A DNA stretch of 64,000 bases from Paracoccus methylarcula (lineage in GTDB: Bacteria; Pseudomonadota; Alphaproteobacteria; Rhodobacterales; Rhodobacteraceae): the NCBI RefSeq assembly GCF_003007735.2, contig NZ_PXNQ02000012.1, positions 1 to 64,000 on the forward strand, given 5' to 3'. The translations under genes were made by a program, and so were the position numbers. Below the pieces are notes generated by a model. It was not told the origin of the DNA, ran no database searches, and saw only the letters and a list, made by a program, of their open reading frames with translations. Shown here one piece after another: positions 46,054 to 54,179 of this stretch; position 1 is the stretch's first letter, and each line of letters opens with the position of its first letter.

Positions 46054-46580
46054 GGGATCTCCTTGTCAGGCAGATGCCTTGTCAGATGCTCGAATCCCGC
46101 ACGCGCGAAGGAGCGCGGCACAAACAGCCATGCATCCGTTTCGGATGGCCGCGCGGCGATGACCGGGATCTCGTCAAGCCCGCTGCGCAGGACCGCCCCG
46201 ACTGGCAAGGGCAGCGGCAGGACATGGCGCAGCGCGGCCGTCAGGCCATCGCCGCGGATCTCGATCCCGGTCCAGTAATCGCCGATATCGACCGGCCTGG
46301 CGCCATCGAATTCCGGCGGTTCCACAAGGCAGGGATGCGTTTCCGGCCCAAGGACCAGCAGCCGGTGCCGGTCGGGCCGCAGCAGGGTCAGATCCCCCGA
46401 GCAGGTCATCCGCCCGATCCCGGGCAGGTTTTCCGACCCATGCGCCTGCATGTGGCGCGTCACGGCGGCAAGGCGGCCGCCCGACAGGGGATATTGCCGC
46501 TTGGCGCGATGCCGCAGGGGCGAAACCCGGATGCCGCCCGGCCCGGCCGGTATCGTTTCAAGGGCGGGATGTCGTTTCAT
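46050..46580 (-). CDS. soxG: Sarcosine oxidase gamma subunit
   Basis: 176 residues, recognised by position after soxA and by the gamma-type pattern (DYWTGIEIRGDGLTAALRHVLPLPLP, TDAWLFVPRSFARAGFEHL). Structural subunit of the heterotetrameric enzyme. 7 bp after soxA and 4-bp overlap with the M20 gene. Confidence 0.88.
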   Translation of the reverse strand: MKRHPALETIPAGPGGIRVSPLRHRAKRQYPLSGGRLAAVTRHMQAHGSENLPGIGRMTCSGDLTLLRPDRHRLLVLGPETHPCLVEPPEFDGARPVDIGDYWTGIEIRGDGLTAALRHVLPLPLPVGAVLRSGLDEIPVIAARPSETDAWLFVPRSFARAGFEHLTRHLPDKEIP

Positions 46581-46587
46581 GCGGGGC

Positions 46588-49395
46588 TCATGTCCTTAAC
46601 CTGCTGCCTTCGGGATCGATGAAATGCGGAGAAACGCAGCGTAGCACCATATCAACCGAGCGCAGGTGATCGATGGCGCGGACCCGCTCGGGCAGGCCGC
46701 CATCCCCGGCCCTGACGAAGGCAAGCGCGATATGGCGTTGCAGATGCGGTGAATAGGCCGCCGAGGAAATCCAGCCCAGGTCATTGTCCAGCACCGGATC
46801 GGCACCGGGGGCGAAAAGATGCGCCCCGGCGGCGATGGGCTGCGCCGGATCCTCGGCGATCACCCCGGTCAGGCGGCAATGCTCCAGCCCGTCCACGGCG
46901 GTTTTCCCGGCCAGTCGCGCGCCGATATGATCCTTGTCCCGCGCCAGCATCCCGCCAAGCCCCAGCATCTCCGCCGAGACCTGCCCGATCAGCTCGCCGC
47001 CCGAGGGATGGCCCTTCTCGATCCGCATCACGTCCAGCGCCTCGGTCCCATAGGCGCCGCCGCCCAGCTTTTCGCATTGTTTCAGCAAGGCGTCCCACAG
47101 CTCCGGCCCGTATCCGGCAGGCACGGCGATCTCATAGGCCAGCTCGCCCGAGAACGAGATCCGGAACAGCCGCGCCGGGGTCCCGTCCCGCAGGGTCAGC
47201 CCGGCGCAGGCCATGAAGGGGAAGGCCTCGTTGCCGACATGGCAGCCCGGCCCGGCGACATGGCGGATGACATCGCGCGCATGCGGCCCGGTGACCGAGA
47301 ATTGCGCCCATTGATCGGTGACCGGGGTCAGCACCACGTCCCATTCCGGATGCAGGCATTGATGGCAGAATTCCAGGTGGCGATAGACGGCACCGGCATT
47401 ACCCGTCGTGGTCGTGACCAGGAAATGCGTCTGCCCAAGCCGGGCGCAGGTGCCGTCATCCATCACCATCCCGTCCTCGCGCAGCATCAGCCCATAGCGG
47501 GTCCTGCCGACGGCAAGCCTGGCGAATTTGTTGGCATAGACGAAATCGATCAGCGCATGGGCATCGCGGCCCTGGATGTCGATCTTTCCAAGCGTGCTGA
47601 CATCGCAGACCCCGACGGCCCTGCGGACCATCAGCACCTCGCGGTCGACGCTGTCGCGCCACCCGGCCTCACCCGGGAGCGCGAACCATTCGGGGCGCAG
47701 CCACAGCCCGCTTTCGACGAAAGAGGCCCCGATCCGCTTGGCCGCGTCATGGCTGGGGATACGCCGGACGGGCCGGAAATCCCTGCCGCGATGGGTGCCG
47801 CCCAGCAAGCCGATCGGCACCGGCACGGCCGGGGGGCGGTTGCGGGTCTCGGCGGGCGCGGCATTGTCGGCACGGCCCAGCAGCCTGCCCAAACCGGCCA
47901 GCCCCCCGGACTTGCCCTGGTCCGGCGCCATGCCAAGGGTGGTGTAACGCTTCAGGTGCTCGGGATGCTCGAAGCCCTCGGCGCAGGCTTGCACCAAATC
48001 CTTGTCGGTGACGTCGTTCTGCAAATCGACGAAGGCGCGGCCCTTGCCGGGGAAATGGCGCGGCCCCTCGGTATTGCGGCAGTCGGGAACAAGCGGCCCC
48101 CGGGTCCCGGCCTGTTTCAGCACCGAGCGCCTGACGGTCTCCTCGGCATGCGGAATCGCGGCCTTGCCATTGCCGATCCCGGCCGCGCCGCCGACAAGGT
48201 GCAGGAAACCGTCCTGCCCGCCCTCCTGTCCGCCCCGATGCGAGGCCAGCCGCGCATTCGGCGCCCATCCGCCCGAGACGGCCAGCGCGTCGCAATCCAG
48301 CCTGGTGCCATCGCCAAGCACGACCTGCGAAATCCCGAGCCGCCCCCGGGTTCCGGCGACGTAATGCCCGATCCGCGCTATGCCCCGCAACGGCTCGGGC
48401 GGAGAAAAGCTCTGCCTCGGATCGATCACCGCGACCAGGTTGACGCCCCGCCGCTGCAGGGACAGTGCCGATGACCAGCCGCTGTCGTTATTGGTGAAGA
48501 CAGCGACGCGCCTGCCGATGGCGACATCATGGCGCAGGGCGTAACGCTCGGCGGCGCTGGCCAGCATGATGCCGGGGCGGTCATTGTTCGGAAAGACCAG
48601 CGACCGCTCATGGGCGCCGGTCGCCAGGATCGCGTGGCGGGGATGGATATGCCACAGCGTCTCCTGGTGCCGTTCGCACTTATGGGCCGGATCGCCCCAG
48701 CTCCGGGCGGCAAAGACCGGGCCGTCGTAATGGCCAAAGACGCATGTGCGGCGCATGATCGTGACATTCGGCAACGCCTCCAGCCCGGCGGCGGTCGGGC
48801 TGACGGTGAAATCCTGCTCGGCGAGGATCACCTCCAGCCCGGCCTCGGCGGCGGCCCGCGCGGCGGCGACCCCGGCCTCGCCCGCGCCGATCACCAGCAG
48901 GTCGCAATCGCGCCAGGCCTTGCGGTAATGATAACCATCCGCCGCGCCCGACAACGCCCCCAGCCCCGCCGCCCGCCGGATCACCGGCTCGTAGACCCGT
49001 TCCCAGAAAGCGCGCGGCCACATGAAGGTCTTGTAATAGAACCCTGCCCCCAGCAGCGGCGACAGGGCGTCGTTGACCGCCAGCAGATCGAAGCGCAGCG
49101 AGCCCAAACGGTTCTGCGAACAGGCCACCATGCCGTCATGCAGCTCTTGCGTGGCGGCATTGCTGTTGGGCGTCCGCAATGCCCCCTCGCCGATCGTGAC
49201 CAGCGCGTTCGGCTCGCTTTCGCCCGCGGTAAAGATGCCGCGCGGGCGGTGATACTTGAAGGACCGGCCCACCAGATGCCGGCCATTGGCCAGCAGGGCC
49301 GAGGCCAGGGTATCGCCCCGCCGCCCCTTCAGGATCTCTCCGTCAAAGCCGAAGGACAGCTCGCCCGCCCCGCCATCCAGCCGATACGCGCTCAT
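46588..49395 (-). CDS. soxA: Sarcosine oxidase alpha subunit
   Basis: 935 residues. Order: N-terminal ferredoxin-like domain (GDTLASALLANG, FKYHRPRGIF), an NAD-binding disulfide-oxidoreductase-like part (LLVIGAGEAGVAAARAAAEAG), and C-terminal GcvT/aminomethyltransferase-type folate-binding domains (GEAGWRDSVDREVLMVRRAVGVCDVSTLGKIDI, FSGELAYEIAVP). The enzyme oxidises sarcosine to glycine, passing the methyl to tetrahydrofolate or releasing formaldehyde, and makes H2O2. ATG overlaps the soxD stop. Confidence 0.95.
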   Translation of the reverse strand: MSAYRLDGGAGELSFGFDGEILKGRRGDTLASALLANGRHLVGRSFKYHRPRGIFTAGESEPNALVTIGEGALRTPNSNAATQELHDGMVACSQNRLGSLRFDLLAVNDALSPLLGAGFYYKTFMWPRAFWERVYEPVIRRAAGLGALSGAADGYHYRKAWRDCDLLVIGAGEAGVAAARAAAEAGLEVILAEQDFTVSPTAAGLEALPNVTIMRRTCVFGHYDGPVFAARSWGDPAHKCERHQETLWHIHPRHAILATGAHERSLVFPNNDRPGIMLASAAERYALRHDVAIGRRVAVFTNNDSGWSSALSLQRRGVNLVAVIDPRQSFSPPEPLRGIARIGHYVAGTRGRLGISQVVLGDGTRLDCDALAVSGGWAPNARLASHRGGQEGGQDGFLHLVGGAAGIGNGKAAIPHAEETVRRSVLKQAGTRGPLVPDCRNTEGPRHFPGKGRAFVDLQNDVTDKDLVQACAEGFEHPEHLKRYTTLGMAPDQGKSGGLAGLGRLLGRADNAAPAETRNRPPAVPVPIGLLGGTHRGRDFRPVRRIPSHDAAKRIGASFVESGLWLRPEWFALPGEAGWRDSVDREVLMVRRAVGVCDVSTLGKIDIQGRDAHALIDFVYANKFARLAVGRTRYGLMLREDGMVMDDGTCARLGQTHFLVTTTTGNAGAVYRHLEFCHQCLHPEWDVVLTPVTDQWAQFSVTGPHARDVIRHVAGPGCHVGNEAFPFMACAGLTLRDGTPARLFRISFSGELAYEIAVPAGYGPELWDALLKQCEKLGGGAYGTEALDVMRIEKGHPSGGELIGQVSAEMLGLGGMLARDKDHIGARLAGKTAVDGLEHCRLTGVIAEDPAQPIAAGAHLFAPGADPVLDNDLGWISSAAYSPHLQRHIALAFVRAGDGGLPERVRAIDHLRSVDMVLRCVSPHFIDPEGSRLRT

Positions 49396-49670
49396 GGCCG
49401 CCCTCCTTCGGTCGGTCGCATATCGGCGTATTCCACCGAGAGGATCTCATGCGTGCATGTGTCGCGGGTGACGATCAGCCATGACTGGTCGCCATGTTCA
49501 TGGAACCACAGCTCGCGATGCGGCCCCGCCGGGTTGTCGCGCAGATAGAGATAATCGCAGAAATCCCGGTGATCCGCCGAGGCCTGTGGCCGCTCGCACA
49601 GGCAGGCATCGCCTAGACAGGTAAATTCCTCGATATCGCGCAGGCCAAGATCGGGATGGGGAATGCGCAT
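49392..49670 (-). CDS. soxD: Sarcosine oxidase delta subunit
   Basis: Small zinc-binding subunit of 92 residues, here with a cysteine-rich segment (FTCLGDACLCERP) and the family ending RDTCTHEILSVEYA. GGGAGA precedes the ATG. Separated from soxB by 186 bp carrying repeat copy H, then coupled to soxA by a 4-bp overlap. Confidence 0.88.
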   Translation of the reverse strand: MRIPHPDLGLRDIEEFTCLGDACLCERPQASADHRDFCDYLYLRDNPAGPHRELWFHEHGDQSWLIVTRDTCTHEILSVEYADMRPTEGGRP

Positions 49671-49718
49671 TTCAAATCTCCCGGAAAATGACGGATTCAG
49701 GCTTGGGCATGACCGGGC

Positions 49719-49822
49719 CTTTCTTCTTCATGCAAATATCCCCGGGGGTCGCCGGTTGGGGCGCCACTGGTTCGAGAGACCTGCCGGCGACGGGGCAGCG
49801 CCCCCGGCCATCGCGGGACGCG
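49719..49822 (+). repeat. Dispersed repeat, copy H (composite of both modules)
   Basis: TTCTTCTTCATGCAAATATC, CCCGGGGG, then the second module bounded by GTCGCCGG and CCGGCGAC with GGCGCCACTGGTTCGAGAGA inside, then GGGGCAGCGCCCCCGGCC and CATCGCGGGACGC as in copies A and D. It lies between soxB and soxD, opposite in orientation to those genes. Confidence 0.8.
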
Positions 49823-49856
49823 GATCATCACGGTTTCCATCTCATCCCCACGGGTT

Positions 49857-51110
49857 CTAATGCAGGTTGGGCCGGGGACCGCTCCCGGCCTCGTCGATCA
49901 GGCGGCCGCGCTGGAAGCGGTCCAGCCGGAAGGCGGCGATCTCGGGCGGGGGCTCGCCACTGGCGATCAGCCGGGCAAAGCAATCCCCGGCGCCGGGGAT
50001 CGCCTTGAAGCCGCCATAGCACCAGCCGCCATTGAGAAACATGCCCTCGACCGGCAGCCGGTCGATGATCGGCGAGCCGTCCATGGTCATGTCCATGATC
50101 CCGCCCCAGGAGCGCAGCAGCCGCGCCCGGCCGATGGCGGGCATCAGCGCCATCGCACCGGCGCAGACATGACGGACCATGGGCAGGTTGCCGCGCTGCG
50201 CATAGGAGTTGTAGCCGTCCAGGTCGCCGCCAAAGACCAGCCCGCCCTTGTCCGACTGGCTGATATAGAAATGCCCGGCGCCGAAGCCGATCACGTCATC
50301 GATGAAGGGCTTCAGCCCCTCGGTCACGAAGGCCTGCAGCACGTGGCTTTCGATCGGCAGGCGCAGCCCGGCCATGGCGGCGAGCCTGCCGGACGAGCCA
50401 GCGACGCAGATCGCGGTCCTTTCCGCCGCGACCCGGCCCCGCGTCGTCTGCACGGCGCGGCAGCGGCCCGCCTCGATCTCGAAGCCCGTAACCTCGCAAT
50501 TCTCGACGATATCGACGCCGAGATCCGAGGCCGCGCGGGCATAGGCCCAGACCACGGCGTCATGGCGCACGGTGCCGCCCCGCCCATGCCAGAGCCCGCC
50601 CTTGATCGGAAACCGGGCATTGTCGAAATCGAGAAACGGATAGCGGGCCCGCAATGCCGCGACATCCAGCAGTTCCGCATCTCCGCCCGACAGGCGGATG
50701 GTGTTGCCGCGCCTGATATGGGCATCGCGCTGGCCGTCGCTATGCCACAGGTTCAGCACCCCGCGCTGCGAGACCATGGCGTTGTAGTTCAGATCCTGCT
50801 CGAAGCTTTCCCATTTGCGCAGCGAATATTCATAGAAGCGCTGGTTCGAGGGCAGCAGGTAATTGGCGCGGATGACGGTGGTGTTGCGCCCGGTATTGCC
50901 CAATCCGATCCAGTTCCTTTCCAGGACCGCGATCCGCAATTCCCGGCAGGCGCGGGCCAGATGCCAGGCGGTGGCCAGCCCATGGCCGCCGCCGCCGATG
51001 ATGACGACGTCGTAATGCGAACCCGGTGCCGCCTTGCGCCAATGCGGGGTCCAGCCGCGATTGCCGCGCAGCGCCTCGGCCAGAAGTCTGAAAGCGGAAA
51101 ATCCTGTCAT
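49857..51110 (-). CDS. soxB: Sarcosine oxidase beta subunit
   Basis: FAD/FMN-carrying subunit of 417 residues, DAO family: HYDVVIIGGGGHGLATAWHLA for FAD binding, ERNWIGLGNTGRNTTVIRANYLL, a late SWGGIMDMTMDGSPIID and LNGGWCYGGFKAIPGAG, all SoxB marks (the His-Gly position after the GGGG loop is typical). It is the catalytic subunit. It starts only 22 bp after the terminator that follows the BCCT gene. Confidence 0.94.
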   Translation of the reverse strand: MTGFSAFRLLAEALRGNRGWTPHWRKAAPGSHYDVVIIGGGGHGLATAWHLARACRELRIAVLERNWIGLGNTGRNTTVIRANYLLPSNQRFYEYSLRKWESFEQDLNYNAMVSQRGVLNLWHSDGQRDAHIRRGNTIRLSGGDAELLDVAALRARYPFLDFDNARFPIKGGLWHGRGGTVRHDAVVWAYARAASDLGVDIVENCEVTGFEIEAGRCRAVQTTRGRVAAERTAICVAGSSGRLAAMAGLRLPIESHVLQAFVTEGLKPFIDDVIGFGAGHFYISQSDKGGLVFGGDLDGYNSYAQRGNLPMVRHVCAGAMALMPAIGRARLLRSWGGIMDMTMDGSPIIDRLPVEGMFLNGGWCYGGFKAIPGAGDCFARLIASGEPPPEIAAFRLDRFQRGRLIDEAGSGPRPNLH

Positions 51111-51131
51111 CGAAAACCATCAGCCCAAGGG

Positions 51132-51158
51132 GAAAAATGCCCCGCCCGAAGGCGGGGC
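51132..51158 (-). terminator. Rho-independent terminator between the BCCT and soxB genes
   Basis: On the minus strand an 8-bp stem GCCCCGCC/GGCGGGGC closed by a TTCG tetraloop, followed by ATTTTT (A run 51133-51137 on the plus strand). It is a textbook terminator, 24 bp after the BCCT stop. Confidence 0.85.
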
Positions 51159-51181
51159 CAGTCAGGGAAGGGATGGCCGCC

Positions 51182-52756
51182 CTAGATCCGGGCGGCCGCC
51201 TTTCGCGTATGGGTCTCCCATGCGCGATCCTGGTCGATCATCTTCTTGGCGGCCCAGACCGAGCCGAGCTGTATGAAGATGATCGGCAGACCGAGAAGGC
51301 CGGATGTGACCTCCAGCGGAACGAGGCCGCCGACCTTCATCAGCACCAGCGCAAAGACCGAGATGACGACCGACCAGAACAGCCGGATCTTCGCCGCCGG
51401 ATCGTATTTGTGCATGTCGTTATCATCGGTATAGGCCGAGACGGTGAAGGTCGTGGAATCCAGCGTCGTGGCAAAGAAGGTCATCGTCAGCATGGTAAAG
51501 ACAAGCGCGGCGATCAGCCCGAAGGGCACGCTGGCGACGATCTCGGCGATTGCCGCCATCTGCCCGCTTTCGGCGACGATTCCGAACACGTCCAGCGATC
51601 CGTCGGCCTGCAGCCCCGCGCCCAAGCCCCCGAGGATGCCGGTGGCCACCCATGCCAGGACCAGCGGTGCCAGCAGATAGGCCAGCAGCAATTCGCGGAT
51701 CGTCCGGCCCTCGGATATCTTGGCCGCGAAGATGCTGTGCAACAGAGACCATGTCGCGCCATAGGCCCACCAGAAGATCGTATAGCGGGCGATGTCGTAG
51801 CTGCCGCTGCCCTCTTCGGGCCAAGTGCCGGTATTGAGAACGTAATTCGGCAGGTCGCGGAACAGCGAGCCGAGGGACTCGGCGAAGAAGGACAGGATGA
51901 AGCCCGAGGGGCCCGCCACCAGGATGAAGACGCCCAGCAGCGCCGCAAGATACATGTTCAGCGTCGAGAGGTTCTTGATCCCCTTTTCCAGCCCCAGCAG
52001 CACCGATGCCGTGAACAGCGCGATCCAGACCAGCGTGACCACGAAGGTCAGGCCGAATGTCGCCTCCCACCCGGTGATATGCGACACGATGGCGGTCACG
52101 ATCGGGGTGCCGAGGCCAAGGAAGGTCGCCGCCCCGGCGATGATCGCGACCATGAACAGGATATCGATCACGATGCCGCCCGTGCCATCGGTGAAGCGGT
52201 CGCCCAAAAGCGGGCGGTAGACCTCGGACATGCGCAGGATCTTCACCTTGCGGACATAGAGCAGGTAGCCGACGGCCGGCGCACCGACCGAGAAGATGGC
52301 GAAGGTCTGGAAGCTCCACAGATACATGGCATAGCCATTGCCGGTCGCCATGGCGGCCAGCGATTGCGGCTCCAGCCCGAATGGCGGCGCCGCGGCGATG
52401 GGCGCCCACATGACCGTGCCGGTGCGCATGATGGTCGAGCCGATGCCCATGGCGACGATGATCGACAGGTATTCGAACCAGCTGAAGCGCGGCTTGCGGC
52501 CCGGATCGCCCATCACCACGCTGCCATACCTGGTGCAGATGAAGAACAGGCTCGCCGCGACCATCAGGATCGAATACCAGATATAGAGAGAGCCGATATT
52601 GTTGACGATGACCGCAAAGATCGCGTTCAGGGTCTCGGTCGACTCCTCTTGCCAGATGACCAGCGGGATGCACAGCGCAACAAGGATCGCCACCGAAGGT
52701 ATGGTGATCCTGTAATTGAGGGATAATGTCTCCCTTTCTCCCGGAATATCCGTCAT
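51182..52756 (-). CDS. BCCT family (betaine/carnitine/choline) transporter
   Basis: Membrane protein of 524 residues with 12 hydrophobic segments. The BCCT core is seen as ARYTIFWWAYGATWSLLHSIFAAKISEGRTIREL (tryptophan-box region, with A-Y-G replacing the more usual A-W-W) and FFATTLDSTTFTVSAYT. GAGGAGG precedes the ATG. It lies 31 bp after the M24 hydrolase gene and ahead of soxBDAG, so it should import the quaternary-amine or zwitterionic precursor used by those enzymes. Confidence 0.9.
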   Translation of the reverse strand: MTDIPGERETLSLNYRITIPSVAILVALCIPLVIWQEESTETLNAIFAVIVNNIGSLYIWYSILMVAASLFFICTRYGSVVMGDPGRKPRFSWFEYLSIIVAMGIGSTIMRTGTVMWAPIAAAPPFGLEPQSLAAMATGNGYAMYLWSFQTFAIFSVGAPAVGYLLYVRKVKILRMSEVYRPLLGDRFTDGTGGIVIDILFMVAIIAGAATFLGLGTPIVTAIVSHITGWEATFGLTFVVTLVWIALFTASVLLGLEKGIKNLSTLNMYLAALLGVFILVAGPSGFILSFFAESLGSLFRDLPNYVLNTGTWPEEGSGSYDIARYTIFWWAYGATWSLLHSIFAAKISEGRTIRELLLAYLLAPLVLAWVATGILGGLGAGLQADGSLDVFGIVAESGQMAAIAEIVASVPFGLIAALVFTMLTMTFFATTLDSTTFTVSAYTDDNDMHKYDPAAKIRLFWSVVISVFALVLMKVGGLVPLEVTSGLLGLPIIFIQLGSVWAAKKMIDQDRAWETHTRKAAARI

Positions 52757-52787
52757 TTCCTCCTCCTCAGTGATTTTTATCGATGAA

Positions 52788-53954
52788 TCAGGCCGATAGT
52801 GCCATTGCCCGCTCGATTTCGATGGGCGCGTTCGTCGTCTGGCTGAGGACCTCCCCTCCCGCCTTGCCGACCAGGACCGTGTTCGATAGGAAGAAATCGC
52901 CGCGTCCGGTGCCCATCATCCAGGACAGGATGTGGAATGCCATGCCCTCGCGGATCTCCATCCCGCTGTCATGGCGCAGCCCGGTGACGCCGTTTCCGCC
53001 CGTCCAGCTTGGCGGAAAGCCGATGCCGACCATGTAGCCGCAATGATGCCGCCGGTAATGCGCGCAGCCGATTTCGTCGAGATGCCCCTGCCAGAGCGCA
53101 TAGACATCGCGCGCCACCGCCCCCGGTTTCAGCGCCTCGCAAACGGCATCGAACGCCGTCCGGCAGGTCTCGGCCATGCGGGCATCCTCGTCGCGGATCC
53201 GGCCCATCTGGATCAGCCGGCCCTGCGGCGCGTGATAGCGGGCGACGCAGCCCGACAGCTCGATGAAGACCCGGCTGCCTTCGAGGTAATCTCCCTCGCC
53301 CCATGTGGTGTGTTCCTCGCCCAAGCGGTGTTCGGGACGGATGAAGGGGCCGAAGCCGGGCGGGCTGCCGCCATCGCGGATCAGCGCGGCCATGACCTCG
53401 GCGGCGGTCCCGGATTCCCCCGCCCCGTTGCCGAGCGCGTCGATGGCCGCCTGCATGCCTCGGTCCGAGAGCCTGGAGGCGGCACGCATCAAGACCTGCT
53501 CCTCGGGTGATTTCACCTGCCGCATCCAGTCGAGCCAGCCGGAAATATCGGTCATCTCGCGCGGGGCAAGGGCCTCGGCCAGCGCCCGCCCGGTCGGATA
53601 GGAGAAGCCCGCCGTGTTCATCTCGACCCCGGCCCGGCCGGAAAGCGTCCGGATCTCGGCGACCAGGGCCGCGGCCGGGCTGGTCTCGTCCCCATGGCCC
53701 GAGAACCGCGCGTTGCGGACGAAGGTCTCGATGGTGACGCGCTCCATCGCGCGGGTCACCAGCACCATCTCGCCCTCGACCGGAACGATCAGGAAATGCG
53801 GGGCGAAATAACCCCAGTGATCGAGCCCGGTCAGGTAGAAGACATTTTCGGGGGCAGAAAGAACGGCGAAATCAAGCTGTTTCCGGACAAGGAGCTGCCG
53901 GAAGCCTGCCACGCGCCGATCCAGTTCCTGCCTGCTGAAAGGATTTGCGAACAT
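52788..53954 (-). CDS. M24 (pita-bread fold) hydrolase, DoeA/creatinase-like
   Basis: 388 residues: an N-terminal creatinase domain and a C-terminal M24 domain (IGFPPSWTGGNGVTGLRHD, LREGMAFH-type text). The M24 metal ligands are replaced: where aminopeptidases have two Asp, this reads FIELSGCVARYHAPQGR (residues 230-246). That pattern is closest to what I know of ectoine hydrolase DoeA, and His215 aligns with the catalytic His of creatinase. So it probably cleaves a non-peptide C-N bond in a small zwitterion without metal. Context (BCCT transporter, sarcosine oxidase, urease nearby) would suit a creatine-like substrate; ectoine is the sequence-based alternative. Confidence 0.75.
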   Translation of the reverse strand: MFANPFSRQELDRRVAGFRQLLVRKQLDFAVLSAPENVFYLTGLDHWGYFAPHFLIVPVEGEMVLVTRAMERVTIETFVRNARFSGHGDETSPAAALVAEIRTLSGRAGVEMNTAGFSYPTGRALAEALAPREMTDISGWLDWMRQVKSPEEQVLMRAASRLSDRGMQAAIDALGNGAGESGTAAEVMAALIRDGGSPPGFGPFIRPEHRLGEEHTTWGEGDYLEGSRVFIELSGCVARYHAPQGRLIQMGRIRDEDARMAETCRTAFDAVCEALKPGAVARDVYALWQGHLDEIGCAHYRRHHCGYMVGIGFPPSWTGGNGVTGLRHDSGMEIREGMAFHILSWMMGTGRGDFFLSNTVLVGKAGGEVLSQTTNAPIEIERAMALSA

Positions 53955-53980
53955 GATGCGACGGCCTTTTACAAGTCAAC

Positions 53981-53992
53981 GTTGTGCACAAC
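53981..53992. promoter_or_regulatory. Palindrome upstream of the M24 operon
   Basis: GTTGTGCACAAC, perfect 12-bp palindrome 27 bp before the M24 start, in the divergent region shared with the metallo-beta-lactamase gene. Candidate operator for control of the M24-BCCT-sox operon. Confidence 0.5.
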
Positions 53993-54053
53993 CAAAGATA
54001 GAATACCGGAGCAATCGCGATCTCCAGGGTATTTCCTAGCATTTATTCGTCAT

Positions 54054-54065
54054 GCTGTATACAGC
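54054..54065. promoter_or_regulatory. Palindrome upstream of the metallo-beta-lactamase gene
   Basis: GCTGTATACAGC, perfect 12-bp palindrome with the TGTATACA core common for FCD-type GntR regulators. It lies 115 bp before the gene at 54180 and 62 bp from the other palindrome. Confidence 0.5.
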
Positions 54066-54179
54066 AAAATCCCTGGCCTGGTAGCTGAGCCGCTCCGCAT
54101 GCGGGACCCTGCGCGGCTGCGCATTTGTATCGCGCATGTGAATTGGCTATGCCTTGCAGGCAGGACGAGGAGCATCCCA

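Noticed and set aside
51137..52726. 529-codon plus-strand frame opposite the BCCT gene
   Set aside because: Composition (Asp/Arg/Gln/His-rich, no domains) is the mirror of a membrane protein gene; the BCCT reading has a strong ribosome site and motifs.
52788..53954. Calling the M24 protein creatinase or Xaa-Pro peptidase outright
   Set aside because: Metal ligands of the peptidase are missing and the best remembered similarity is to ectoine hydrolase DoeA; only a family-level call is justified.
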